Positions 13,649 through 24,410 of a DNA stretch of 50,532 bases are shown here, one piece after another. The translations under genes and the position numbers were made by a program. Origin of the DNA: Hofstenia miamia (lineage: Eukaryota; Xenacoelomorpha; Acoela); assembly GCA_004352715.1 (NCBI GenBank), contig SCFE01000044.1:953716-1004247 (forward strand), read 5' to 3'. The notes under the pieces were generated by a model. It ran no database searches. It was given only the letters and a program-made list of their open reading frames with translations, and was not told the DNA's origin. The first letter of the stretch is position 1, and every line of letters starts with the position of its first letter.

Positions 13649-13684
<36 letters not shown>
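13649..13684. repeat. (AT)n microsatellite
   Basis: 36 bp of perfect AT alternation. Confidence 0.98.
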
Positions 13685-13687
<3 letters not shown>

Positions 13688-14998
13688 TCATCCCATTCAA
13701 TACCAGTTATCTTTTAGTGTAGAAAGAATGCAATATTTTACAAAACAAATTATTTTAGAGGGTATATTCCTCAGACATTGCTTTGAAAAATATCCATCAC
13801 ATTATTAGCCAAAAATTTTAAAATGCCAAATATTAAAGATGAGTGGTTGTTTACAATGAGAAAAAATATATTGAAGTGGTTCATTACCGCATGTGCAAGA
13901 GCATACTGCCTTTGTTCTTGGCCATAAAATGTTTGCTATAAAAAGAAGAATTTAAAACCGAAACAGAATATATTAAGAGTTTCTTTGTGTTGATTTTAAA
14001 GTCAATTTGTTATTCTTTGACAATAAGTATAGATCTAAGTCTTGCTGGTCCAATGCAAATTTTGGTTCGAGAAGTTCAGTCGGGTTTAATGTCTGATTTT
14101 GGTAACTGCAACTTGTGTATTGCTTAGAATCCCAACTTCATATAAATTGGGAAAAATTGAAAAAACAAGTGACAATTAGTAGATCAAATGTTTGCAAAGT
14201 GTATAAACATTAGGATGACGTTCATTATGGAAATTCATAAATACTATTTATAGGTTTTACAATGTTAGCCATGTCTATTTTAAATACACTATTTGTGTTC
14301 AAATATGATTTGTACCCTAACTAGTTGTAAATCTCAAATTACATTTTCAGAGCAAACTAACATACCTCATTTAAAAGTTCAATATTGTACAACTGTTTGA
14401 GACATGCGTAAAACTGAGACTGAAAATTCAAAATCATACTTATGCTATAACTGTTTCCTTCTTTAGCTGAAGACAAAAAATCAACCGTGCAGAGTTATCA
14501 TAAAACAGAATCCAGTACTACTACAAAAACAGGTAATTTCTTACACAGCCAATTACTACTTCTGTAAGTTCTACAAATAAATATTTTAATACACTGATCT
14601 GGAAAAAAGAGTTAAAAATTCTTTATCTTTTGTGTCTGAATTTGGAAAGTTTGTATTTTTAGGAATGGATTTACGTACATTTTATAATTTATAAACAATC
14701 TGGCAAACATAATATGTAATTCGAGAAATAATCAAAATATTTTCTCTAATAAATGCAAAATATGATTTTTGAATGCTCATAAATGATATCTTCATTTATT
14801 GTATGTATAGAAAATAAATTTATTGTATTGTGATAATTTTTAAACATATGTGAGTGACGTTGTCTGCATAGCAGGTGTGCTTGGGAATGTTGTGTTTTTG
14901 TTACACCTAGACGCTTCACAAAATCCATGACTTCTTTTTTCTAGCAGTGAGATCAGAGCTTCCTACTCTTAATAATTATTATTTTTATTTAAATAATT
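13685..14998. other. AT-rich non-coding stretch
   Basis: No gene, TIR pair or RNA gene seen. Confidence 0.5.
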
Positions 14999-17348
14999 AC
15001 TATCTATATATATATATATATATATATAAAATTTCATTTGTATATTATTAGTTTTATTCTGCCTAAAGTAATAGCATTTGACATTTGATAATAGCTATTT
15101 TGAGGAAATTAATGAGCTTAACAAATAGTTATTGATGTACTATAGAATATTATTTTTAGCAGAAACTTAAAATTCACAATTACATCCATCTAATATCAAT
15201 GCAATTCCAGTCATTTTTCAATTGGTTAATTTTTATTTCATTATCAATGCAAATAAAATGTGGCAGAGCGTAGTCAACATCTCTTGACCATGACTTTATT
15301 TCATTAAGCAAACCAGTCAATTGAAAACGCGAATCAGACGAAGCACCTTTATCTAAATTATTGATCGCAACACTTCAGTAAATTTCTCTTGAAAGGCCTT
15401 TACAATCTGATTGGAATTCACTTATTGAAGCCTTTCAAGTTTTGCAAACTATTTTCGTAAGTAGCTAAAATCGATGGAAATACATCCAATTATTTCTCCT
15501 TTCCCTAAGCTTGATTAAATCACAGTGCCATCTTTGCAATAAATATATAAATAAAAATCTCCATATCAATATACTATGATAATTGTCAGACTGTTTGACA
15601 TTTATTAGCTATTTTAAAAGAAATTCCCGCATTAAGGAAGTCCATTATTAACAGAGAAGTCAAAAACGAGGCCGAATTTAGTTATTGAACAGGAATTCCT
15701 CATTACAGCCATTAATGATATTTTCCCAAAAAATTGCCATTTATATTTAAGAATGACGTTCACCAGGAGGTAAGCAAGTCTTGTCGGATCCGAAAAAATT
15801 CACTCGAGCCATATTTCTATTCCTTTAATATTGCCATCGACTGATAATTAGGAATTTGATGTTTAGTTTATAAACAAGTTTATTTCATATCTACTCAACA
15901 CAGTGGGATCGGGTACAGAATTTGGAATCAAAACCGAAGCGATATTTTCAACATGAACCCGAAAGCTAATGTACCCAAAATTCACAGCATCTTACGAGAA
16001 TCCAACCTGAAAAGCCGGACGGCAAAGTGACCTTCAAAATTTCAAACCAATGACTATGTCTTGTTCTCCTTTTAGACTTTTAATACACTGATTATAATCC
16101 CACTCTTTGGTTGTTTCCTGATAGGAAAAGAAATCTAATGAATATTAGAAATAATGTCAAAGGAACTAATTGTCTTATTATTTTTGTTAATACGAACAAT
16201 GACAATCTTTTAAATGTCAAAAACTGAATCAACGTGAAACCAGTTGAGATAGATGTGAAACCGAACCGATTCCATCTCCGCTACGCAAATACAAAGCATT
16301 CATATATACAAATTCACATAAAATACACTACTGAAAGCCATAACTTGGTTCGAAACTAGAAAGCTCATCGCCCCTGAATATTTTAGGTTTTTTCTTGATA
16401 TAAAACGATTTTTCGTTCTGGGTGTTTTTAGCCTATATGGAACACGTATAATCCGATTTTTTTCATTTTTTGAACTAAGCTATGGTTTTCAGTCGTGTAT
16501 TTTATGCATTTGTTATATGTATGTTTTGCATTTGCATCTACAATGGTGATATCTGGTGTTTTAAGACTTGTAAAATGGCTGGTCCCTTCTAGATCGCCTC
16601 TAGCNGCTCATCGCCCCTGAATATTTTAGGTTTTTTCTTGATATAAAACGATTTTTCGTTCTGGGTGTTTTTAGCCTATATGGAACACGTATAATCCGAT
16701 TTTTTTCATTTTTTGAACTAAGCTATGGTTTTCAGTCGTGTATTTTATGCATTTGTTATATGTATGTTTTGCATTTGCATCTACAATGGTGATATCTGGT
16801 TTTGTAAGACTTTTAAAATGGCTGGTCCCTTCTAGATCGCCTCTAGCAACACCCTTAGCTACACTGCTGACGTCTTTCCCACCTAACCCTTTTGCTCACC
16901 CTTGCAAAAATTTCGTGTTATGTACTTGACCAACATTAAACTTAAGCGAAAATAAAAATGTAAATCTGTTTTGAATATGTGCTTTACTCTGTTCTATCTG
17001 CTCTTGCGAATTTCTCGGAAACATTTTTTGTGTTCTTAAGAATTTAGAACAAAACTTCGTCAATTTCTTTCCAATGGCTGTGAAATTTCGTCAACATGTT
17101 ATTCAGGACTTTTTCTAAAAATCTGGCTAAGAAATTAGGGATATGATGTTTAATTGAGTTTTTGAGAATTAGGTGCCAAATTTGCCAATTTTTCAATAAA
17201 TGTCAAAGCTTTCTCTTCTATTCCATATGTTTAATTCTATGACCCAAAAATGTTTGTCTGCACATGCATACCAAATTGTAAAAGTTTGGTGAAGTTTGGT
17301 GGAAATAGGAACAAGTATAATTTTAATAAGACTCAATTTTGAGTAATT
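14999..17348 (+). repeat. Unclassified ~2.1 kb dispersed repeat, copy B (mosaic, joined at single N)
   Basis: Two segments joined at a single N (16605). Segment 1 (14999-16604) matches copy A 3666-5271 with no visible difference. Segment 2 (16606-17348) steps back and restarts at the equivalent of A position 5030, so about 242 bp (16363-16604) are repeated as 16606-16847. Segment 2 differs from A by scattered changes, for example after GATATCTGGT near 16800 and around 16950-17045. It ends at a second single N (17349) that leads into (TA)n. The identity in one half and divergence in the other suggest that segment 1 is a re-used or allelic contig and segment 2 is the true second copy. Confidence 0.75.
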
Positions 17349-17349
17349 N

Positions 17350-17388
<39 letters not shown>

Positions 17389-17389
17389 A
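17350..17389. repeat. (TA)n microsatellite
   Basis: TA tract following the single N at 17349, with one TG variant near its end. Confidence 0.95.
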
Positions 17390-18139
17390 TGAATGTGAAT
17401 TTATAATTCTTTTATTATTAAAAAACCTTTACTTCTATGAGCTACCAGAAATATTATTGCACTTAAATTTTTCTGAAAGCTAACTGTTTCAATATAGTAA
17501 TCAAATTTACAGATTTTTGAGTAAGCACTTTAAATTTTGAAAATTAAATATTAAATAAGTTTTGAATGGCTAATCTTTGTCTGAACATTTCATTATTTGC
17601 AAAGAAATCTATGAAAGCATAATTGCATTTGAAGTGATTGGAAAATCAGTATTTCTCTAACGAACGCCAGTCAATATCTGTCAGACTTTGACTTGAGTAG
17701 GAAGTTCTGCAGGAATACTTTCTAATTGCCTACAGGGACTTTTTGAACAGCCAATCTAAAACTATTTTAATTGGCGAAATTTGTTTAAGCGATTATTCAC
17801 TGAGTTTGAGCAAATATTTCAGATTGCCAAAATTTAGAATAACTTTTTAATGAGTGACAGTGATATATAGCAACTAAACTATTAATTCTAAATTAGTACT
17901 ATTTCTTCATAGTGATTGACAGAAACAGATTGTCAATAGAATAAAATTAATTAAATATTGTCTTTCAAAGAAGTGTGAAAATACTCACTTTGATTGTATA
18001 CAACTAGATTCAAACACAAATTGGCATTAGATAATGCATGAAAAATTTTAGGCAACGATTCAAAACTTGTGATATTCTAGGATCAAATGCTCAGTGTTTC
18101 CTTACATAAATTCAAATTTGAAAGCCTTATTTGACTAAG
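17390..18139. other. AT-rich non-coding stretch
   Basis: Nothing recognised on either strand. Confidence 0.5.
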
Positions 18140-18189
<50 letters not shown>

Positions 18190-18218
18190 CATGCATATAT
18201 ATATATATATATATATAT
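18140..18218. repeat. (TA)n microsatellite
   Basis: About 79 bp of TA, interrupted once by TTATATACATGC, ending at a 1000-N gap. Confidence 0.97.
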
Positions 18219-19218
18219 NNNNNNNNNNNNNNNNNNNNNNNNNNNNNNNNNNNNNNNNNNNNNNNNNNNNNNNNNNNNNNNNNNNNNNNNNNNNNNNNNN
18301 NNNNNNNNNNNNNNNNNNNNNNNNNNNNNNNNNNNNNNNNNNNNNNNNNNNNNNNNNNNNNNNNNNNNNNNNNNNNNNNNNNNNNNNNNNNNNNNNNNNN
18401 NNNNNNNNNNNNNNNNNNNNNNNNNNNNNNNNNNNNNNNNNNNNNNNNNNNNNNNNNNNNNNNNNNNNNNNNNNNNNNNNNNNNNNNNNNNNNNNNNNNN
18501 NNNNNNNNNNNNNNNNNNNNNNNNNNNNNNNNNNNNNNNNNNNNNNNNNNNNNNNNNNNNNNNNNNNNNNNNNNNNNNNNNNNNNNNNNNNNNNNNNNNN
18601 NNNNNNNNNNNNNNNNNNNNNNNNNNNNNNNNNNNNNNNNNNNNNNNNNNNNNNNNNNNNNNNNNNNNNNNNNNNNNNNNNNNNNNNNNNNNNNNNNNNN
18701 NNNNNNNNNNNNNNNNNNNNNNNNNNNNNNNNNNNNNNNNNNNNNNNNNNNNNNNNNNNNNNNNNNNNNNNNNNNNNNNNNNNNNNNNNNNNNNNNNNNN
18801 NNNNNNNNNNNNNNNNNNNNNNNNNNNNNNNNNNNNNNNNNNNNNNNNNNNNNNNNNNNNNNNNNNNNNNNNNNNNNNNNNNNNNNNNNNNNNNNNNNNN
18901 NNNNNNNNNNNNNNNNNNNNNNNNNNNNNNNNNNNNNNNNNNNNNNNNNNNNNNNNNNNNNNNNNNNNNNNNNNNNNNNNNNNNNNNNNNNNNNNNNNNN
19001 NNNNNNNNNNNNNNNNNNNNNNNNNNNNNNNNNNNNNNNNNNNNNNNNNNNNNNNNNNNNNNNNNNNNNNNNNNNNNNNNNNNNNNNNNNNNNNNNNNNN
19101 NNNNNNNNNNNNNNNNNNNNNNNNNNNNNNNNNNNNNNNNNNNNNNNNNNNNNNNNNNNNNNNNNNNNNNNNNNNNNNNNNNNNNNNNNNNNNNNNNNNN
19201 NNNNNNNNNNNNNNNNNN
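18219..19218. other. Assembly gap, 1000 N
   Basis: Nominal gap between (TA)n and the middle of a Tc1-like transposase. Confidence 0.99.
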
Positions 19219-19707
19219 GTTGATACCGCACCTAGATTTGCTTTGACTTCAGAAGATGAAGAAAATGGTTGATTGACGACATAACGGTGAATGAGACGGT
19301 CAGTCTGAGGATTTGTCACTTTTGGTCTTCAAGACCGCTTGCGAGAGGAAAACTTTTGCAGTTGCTGATAGCGAGTAACACTTCTGGATACCGAAGATAC
19401 TGACACGCCCATTCTAACAGCTATAGCGCAATAATTGTACCCCTCCTCGTACAATATATGAATTTGAGCACGCTTTGTTTGTGAAATTTCACTACCACGG
19501 ACAATATTTTCAACTATAATGATAGTGCTTTTTCAGTGAAAATGTATTGTGTGTAAATCTAAAATTGTGTTGATTTGATTGGCTAAATGAATCTGTTGTA
19601 AATTCAAAGAAAAAATTGCGAATTCCAGGAATTTTACGAAGTTTCCAGGAAATAGAATAAATCACGCTTTAGACACGTTACTGTTCCCAAACTTTTGACC
19701 AGTACTG
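19219..19707 (-). mobile_element. Tc1-like transposon, outer end and N-terminus (copy in first repeat unit)
   Basis: Same sequence as 20954-21442. Reading on the minus strand, the terminal inverted repeat starts at 19707 with CAGTACTGGTCAAAAGTT, flanked by TA. The helix-turn-helix part of the transposase follows and the element is cut by the gap at 19218. It shares the inactivating TGA of the other copy in the position where Tc1 transposases have the first G of GRP(R/K). Confidence 0.85.
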
Positions 19708-20096
19708 TATATATATTAGACACTCTACAAGCATTGTGTGCTGGGTGTAAATGGGCCAAGATATGCTGACCCAAACCAAACCGAACCAAACAAAATTCAG
19801 TCAATGAATTTTGACTCAACCCAAGTGGTTTTTACTACATGATCAAAAATGAACATGCTGAAATGAAACATAGAATGTATTATGAGTCAAATAGAAAATT
19901 CATACTAAAAATTTAATGCTAAAGTCTAAAAGAATTAGCACAACAATAACTAACTCTCCCTCAAACTTGCAGGCATAATGCATTTCAATGACCAAATCAT
20001 GACCTACATTACCTTCAAACATTGACCCAACCTATTTACAGCCCCGGTATATTGAACTTTAATTCAAATGCGAATGCTATCATAATCAATTCTTTT

Positions 20097-20116
20097 TATA
20101 TATATATATATATATA
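20097..20116. repeat. (TA)n microsatellite
   Basis: 20 bp of TA alternation. Confidence 0.95.
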
Positions 20117-20219
20117 ATTTGCGTTCATAATGAATTCAGCACAGAAATTGTAAAATAGCGGTAAGAAATTTCTTAATGCACATAGCGACATTTATGTTAC
20201 ATATTAATATTATTTTTAC

Positions 20220-20514
20220 TTGTCAGAGCTCCATGCTGGTATCGCTCTGAGCTAGAGGAACTCATCAGTTCCCAGGGAGTCTGAGAGCTTTCCTCAGGAC
20301 TCTAGCTGTACCTAACAATGCTGCCTTCTGTGCTACCCACTCCTCCCCACTTTGGTATTCCCAACTCCTCCAAGTATCTCTTATGCTTCTTACTCACTGC
20401 TCCTAGTGTTTCTACTACTACCGGGACTACTTCAACATTCTTTAACTTCCACAGCCTTTCTATTACATCTGCCAACTCTCTATACTTGTCTATCTTCTCT
20501 TTCTTCTTGCTGTG
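20220..20514 (-). mobile_element. R2/R4-type LINE 3' end (copy 2), fused to Tc1-like element
   Basis: C-terminal tail of the LINE ORF plus its short 3' UTR. The translation KEKIDKYRELADVIERLWKL, then VEVVPVVVETLGAVSKKHKR, then YLEELGIPKWGG, aligns with the C-terminus of the better copy (34871-35350). A 1-bp insertion near 20337 shifts the frame, giving an early stop at 20302. The 3' UTR (to about 20220) also matches and ends in AAT-rich sequence (sense ATAATATTAAT). The 5' breakpoint sits at about 20511-20514 directly against the Tc1-like transposase, with a short shared AGCAAG. It is a severely 5'-truncated insertion or a chimeric product. The rest of the transposase is not seen on the far side. 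Confidence 0.85.
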
Positions 20515-21237
20515 GCAAGGAGCACCATCTTGTTGTAGTACAGATGTTCTGCGAAGCTGCATAAACATGGGAACTTTCTCCTAAATTATTTTGAGGTAGG
20601 CATTGGCTGTGACTGTCTGGTAGTGAGGAACAAAATGCAGACTACCACTCCCATTTGCAGTTATAGCACCCCAAATCATCACAGAAGGTGCTGAGCGAAC
20701 AGTTTGTTGCGTGTAACGTGTGTTGAATCTTTGGTTACTTGGTCGTCGAACGTGTGGCCAATATGATGTAAACTGGCAAATCTTGTTTTCGCCACTAAAC
20801 ATTACTTGATGCCACATCTCTAGGGTGTAGTGTTGGTATTGCCAGCAGAAGCGCAACTAGTCTCGAATGATCTTTCAAGACAATTGGGGTTTGGCTTCCG
20901 GTTTGCACGATGGAAGGTCAAAGGTAGTATTCAATCGACGCCTAATGGTGCGTGTTGATACCGCACCTAGATTTGCTTTGACTTCAGAAGATGAAGAAAA
21001 TGGTTGATTGACGACATAACGGTGAATGAGACGGTCAGTCTGAGGATTTGTCACTTTTGGTCTTCAAGACCGCTTGCGAGAGGAAAACTTTTGTAGTTGC
21101 TGATAGCGAGTAACACTTCTGGATACCGAAGATACTGACACGCCCATTCTAACAGCTATAGCGCAATAATTGTACCCCTCCTCGTACAATATATGAATTT
21201 GAGCACGCTTTGTTTGTGAAATTTCACTACCACGGAC
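20515..21237 (-). pseudogene. Tc1-like transposase, inactivated
   Basis: A single frame runs from 21237 to 20515. It reads an N-terminal helix-turn-helix region (RGSEISQTKRAQIHILYEE, then GYNYCAIAVRMGVSVSSVSR), the RP(K) linker, the catalytic core (WHQVMFSGENKI, SVMIWGAITANGSGSLHF) and the second aspartate motif VLQQDGAPCH (D codon 20527-20529). Four in-frame stops interrupt it: TGA 21064-21066, TGA 20875-20877, TAG 20857-20859, TAG 20581-20583. The usual initiator before RGSE is not ATG (it reads ATT GTC). The first catalytic Asp, normally in FSDE, is Gly here (FSGE). The third acidic residue is lost with the C-terminus. Family assignment is firm; the protein is dead. Confidence 0.92.
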
Positions 21238-21442
21238 AATATTTTCAACTATAATGATAGTGCTTTTTCAGTGAAAATGTATTGTGTGTAAATCTAAAAT
21301 TGTGTTGATTTGATTGGCTAAATGAATCTGTTGTAAATTCAAAGAAAAAATTGCGAATTCCAGGAATTTTACGAAGTTTCCAGGAAATAGAATAAATCAC
21401 GCTTTAGACACGTTACTGTTCCCAAACTTTTGACCAGTACTG
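20515..21442 (-). mobile_element. Tc1-like DNA transposon, 3' part replaced by LINE
   Basis: Tc1/mariner-superfamily transposon on the minus strand. The outer inverted-repeat end is at 21442 (CAGTACTGGTCAAAAGTT, with TA outside at 21443-21444), followed inward by the leader and transposase frame. The element ends abruptly at about 20514, where R2/R4-type LINE sequence begins. Neither the C-terminal third of the transposase nor the second inverted repeat is present. It cannot move by itself. Confidence 0.9.
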
Positions 21443-21708
21443 TATATATATTAGACACTCTACAAGCATTGTGTGCTGGGTGTAAATGGGCCAAGATATG
21501 CTGACCCAAACCAAACCGAACCAAACAAAATTCAGTCAATGAATTTTGACTCAACCCAAGTGGTTTTTACTACATGATCAAAAATGAACATGCTGAAATG
21601 AAACATAGAATGTATTATGAGTCAAATAGAAAATTCATACTAAAAATTTAATGCTAAAGTCTAAAAGAATTAGCACAACAATAACTAACTCTCCCTCAAA
21701 CTTGCAGG

Positions 21709-22708
21709 NNNNNNNNNNNNNNNNNNNNNNNNNNNNNNNNNNNNNNNNNNNNNNNNNNNNNNNNNNNNNNNNNNNNNNNNNNNNNNNNNNNNNNNNNNNN
21801 NNNNNNNNNNNNNNNNNNNNNNNNNNNNNNNNNNNNNNNNNNNNNNNNNNNNNNNNNNNNNNNNNNNNNNNNNNNNNNNNNNNNNNNNNNNNNNNNNNNN
21901 NNNNNNNNNNNNNNNNNNNNNNNNNNNNNNNNNNNNNNNNNNNNNNNNNNNNNNNNNNNNNNNNNNNNNNNNNNNNNNNNNNNNNNNNNNNNNNNNNNNN
22001 NNNNNNNNNNNNNNNNNNNNNNNNNNNNNNNNNNNNNNNNNNNNNNNNNNNNNNNNNNNNNNNNNNNNNNNNNNNNNNNNNNNNNNNNNNNNNNNNNNNN
22101 NNNNNNNNNNNNNNNNNNNNNNNNNNNNNNNNNNNNNNNNNNNNNNNNNNNNNNNNNNNNNNNNNNNNNNNNNNNNNNNNNNNNNNNNNNNNNNNNNNNN
22201 NNNNNNNNNNNNNNNNNNNNNNNNNNNNNNNNNNNNNNNNNNNNNNNNNNNNNNNNNNNNNNNNNNNNNNNNNNNNNNNNNNNNNNNNNNNNNNNNNNNN
22301 NNNNNNNNNNNNNNNNNNNNNNNNNNNNNNNNNNNNNNNNNNNNNNNNNNNNNNNNNNNNNNNNNNNNNNNNNNNNNNNNNNNNNNNNNNNNNNNNNNNN
22401 NNNNNNNNNNNNNNNNNNNNNNNNNNNNNNNNNNNNNNNNNNNNNNNNNNNNNNNNNNNNNNNNNNNNNNNNNNNNNNNNNNNNNNNNNNNNNNNNNNNN
22501 NNNNNNNNNNNNNNNNNNNNNNNNNNNNNNNNNNNNNNNNNNNNNNNNNNNNNNNNNNNNNNNNNNNNNNNNNNNNNNNNNNNNNNNNNNNNNNNNNNNN
22601 NNNNNNNNNNNNNNNNNNNNNNNNNNNNNNNNNNNNNNNNNNNNNNNNNNNNNNNNNNNNNNNNNNNNNNNNNNNNNNNNNNNNNNNNNNNNNNNNNNNN
22701 NNNNNNNN
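21709..22708. other. Assembly gap, 1000 N
   Basis: Nominal gap. Its left edge is the end of the 755-bp repeat. Confidence 0.99.
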
Positions 22709-22722
22709 GATCTATTACTAGA

Positions 22723-22725
22723 GTA

Positions 22726-22775
<50 letters not shown>

Positions 22776-22776
22776 G
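22723..22776. repeat. (CTA)n microsatellite, 3' tail of LINE
   Basis: About 50 bp of perfect CTA/TAG triplets directly downstream, in the minus sense, of an AATAAA signal (22779-22784) and the LINE 3' UTR. This is the kind of simple-repeat tail many non-LTR elements carry instead of poly(A). Confidence 0.85.
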
Positions 22777-23925
22777 GCTTTATTAAACTGTAGATAAGTA
22801 TACAATAATATAGAATAACAGAAATATAAAAGCATTATTAATATTTACAAAAATTAAATGATTTTTTGCAGTTACTGCATAAACATAAAAAGAATCGTTT
22901 ACATCCATTACTTTCATATGAATTTTCTAAAAATTCATAAAGAATATCGTACATTTTCTTTTTGCTAATTTTTGGATTTCCAAAGAAATCAAAATTGTAT
23001 TCTCGAATTAAATAATTCCCAATGCAGCAAATTCTATTAAAGTACCAATGATCACTAGTATTTTTCTTCGTTTTCTTTATAACAAATAGTAGACTTTTAG
23101 TTTTTCGATTGTTTTTGAATTCAAATGAAACATAGTCTAAAATATTAATTAAATCATATCTTCCATGGATTATATCTATTAATTGATGGACATCCTTTAA
23201 TTGAAGAAATAATGAAACTGGTAGGAGTTTATAGTAAATTAAAGCATTTTTGTATGCCATATTACTAATCCATCTTAAACATTTTTTTTGAAATTTTTCA
23301 AGTTTGTCTATATCTGTGGAGTTTGCATACCAAATAGGAGAGGCATAAAATAAACTTGGCATGATAATCGATTTAAATAATTTAAATTTAGTAGACGATG
23401 GTAGACTTGAAGGTAAATTTCTTCGTAGTTGTAATAATGTTATATTGGATTTTTTAATTCTCTGAACAATATGATATGACCACGATAAATTATACGATAT
23501 ATTAACTCCTAAATCATTCACATTTTTGGAAGTATCAATCTGAAGATTTTCAGTTTCTATTTTATGCGCTATGTATGAAGAATTGATACTCATTAAATGA
23601 AACTTGTGGAAGTTAAATTTCATTTTATTAGTTGCAGCCCATTTTATAATTCTTTCAGTATCAACAATCATTGATATATGATGCACAAAGGGGAGGTCAA
23701 GGACTGACCCTTCAAGAATTCCACTTTTAACTGGAAGAAGTTTAACCTTGAAACCACCACATAGTACCAATGACATCTATCTCTAAGATAAGATTTCAGC
23801 AAACAAAATATATTTCCACCAATTCCAAAAAACTTTAATTTTGTGAGTAATTTGTAATTAGAAACAGAATCGAAAACCTTTCTAAAGTCAGTGCATAGAA
23901 CATAATTAGGATGCAAAAGTAAACA
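22777..23925 (-). mobile_element. CR1/Jockey-type LINE, 5'-truncated and internally deleted
   Basis: Non-LTR retrotransposon on the minus strand that keeps only the RT palm entry and the thumb/C-terminal region. The 5' truncation is near 23925, just before RT motif A. The 3' UTR is about 60 bp (22777-22837), with AATAAA and a (TAG)n tail. No endonuclease or ORF1 is present. Group assignment (CR1/Jockey rather than RTE or L1) rests on the style of the thumb region and is inference. Confidence 0.85.
22838..23916 (-). pseudogene. LINE reverse transcriptase remnant
   Basis: Two overlapping frames. The frame 23916-23668 reads RT motif A (CTDFRKVFDSVSNYKLLTKL, then KFFGIGGN, SYLRDRC). The frame 23776-22838 (312 codons) begins at the motif B region (GILEGSVLDLPF). 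It jumps to the segment normally after the active site (WAATNKMKFNFHKFHLM), then DLGVNISYNLSWSYHI, LRRNLPSS, LFKSIIMPSLFYASPIWY and LEKFQKKCLRWISN. A frameshift lies between the frames near 23700. The F/YADD catalytic box and roughly 50 neighbouring residues are missing, so an internal deletion removed the active centre. The C-terminal 230 residues remain open, which suggests a fairly recent insertion. Confidence 0.88.
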
Positions 23926-24380
23926 TAATCATATACAACAATTTAATGTATGTGTTAATACCAAATCAAAGCAATACCGATATCCTTGAACTAATTGCAC
24001 TCATTTATTGCAATGAGTTTTTGGGCTAAATGTGTTGTAAAATATTTAAGTGAACGTATACAATAGGCAGGGTTATTGCCGTCGGTCTTGATCTTGACAT
24101 GGTTCGATCAAATCCATAGATATCCACTAGATATGTTTCAGAAGATATATTTGATGGATATAAATGATCATTGTAGGCTAATAATGAACAATGAAAAAAA
24201 AGCACAATCCTGTTGTTGTATAAATCTGACCATATTATGCCTGTGTAGGAGAATCACGGTGCACAATGAGAACTAATTACATGTTTATAATAAAAACTTT
24301 TGGCCTGCCTATCTTCAATTTGAATATGCATCAAGTTCGATAGCTTACATAAACTCCTGAGCATATGGCCACTCTATGGA
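23926..24380. other. AT-rich non-coding stretch
   Basis: No gene or element recognised between the LINE and the adapter-like sequence. Confidence 0.5.
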
Positions 24381-24410
24381 CTGTCTCTTATACACAAGAT
24401 GTGTATGAGA
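24381..24410. other. Nextera/Tn5 mosaic-end junction (likely sequencing artefact)
   Basis: 24381-24396 reads CTGTCTCTTATACACA, the first 16 of 19 bases of the Tn5 mosaic end. It is followed directly by AGATGTGTATGAGA (24397-24410), the reverse-complement mosaic end with one mismatch. Two mosaic ends back to back are the circularisation junction of Nextera mate-pair libraries. This is probably library adapter built into the assembly, so the bases on either side may not be neighbours in the genome. Confidence 0.75.

Larger units (their letters stand above)
19219..21708. repeat. Contig with identical ends: 755-bp direct repeat, period 1735 bp
   Basis: The contig between two 1000-N gaps starts and ends with the same sequence: 19219-19973 equals 20954-21708 at a constant offset of 1735. 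I saw one substitution (C at 19359, T at 21094). Both copies stop exactly at the gap edges. The unit contains the outer end and N-terminal part of a Tc1-like element plus about 240 bp of unplaced DNA. This pattern fits a tandem array (or circular molecule) that the assembler could not traverse. Confidence 0.9.

Noticed and set aside
19634-19819. 61-codon frame present twice (also 21369-21554) as a conserved small protein
   Set aside because: It is duplicated only because it lies in the 755-bp repeat, and it overlaps the Tc1 terminal repeat and leader rather than a gene.
20318-20584. Plus-strand 88-codon frame
   Set aside because: Antisense shadow of the Tc1/LINE junction.
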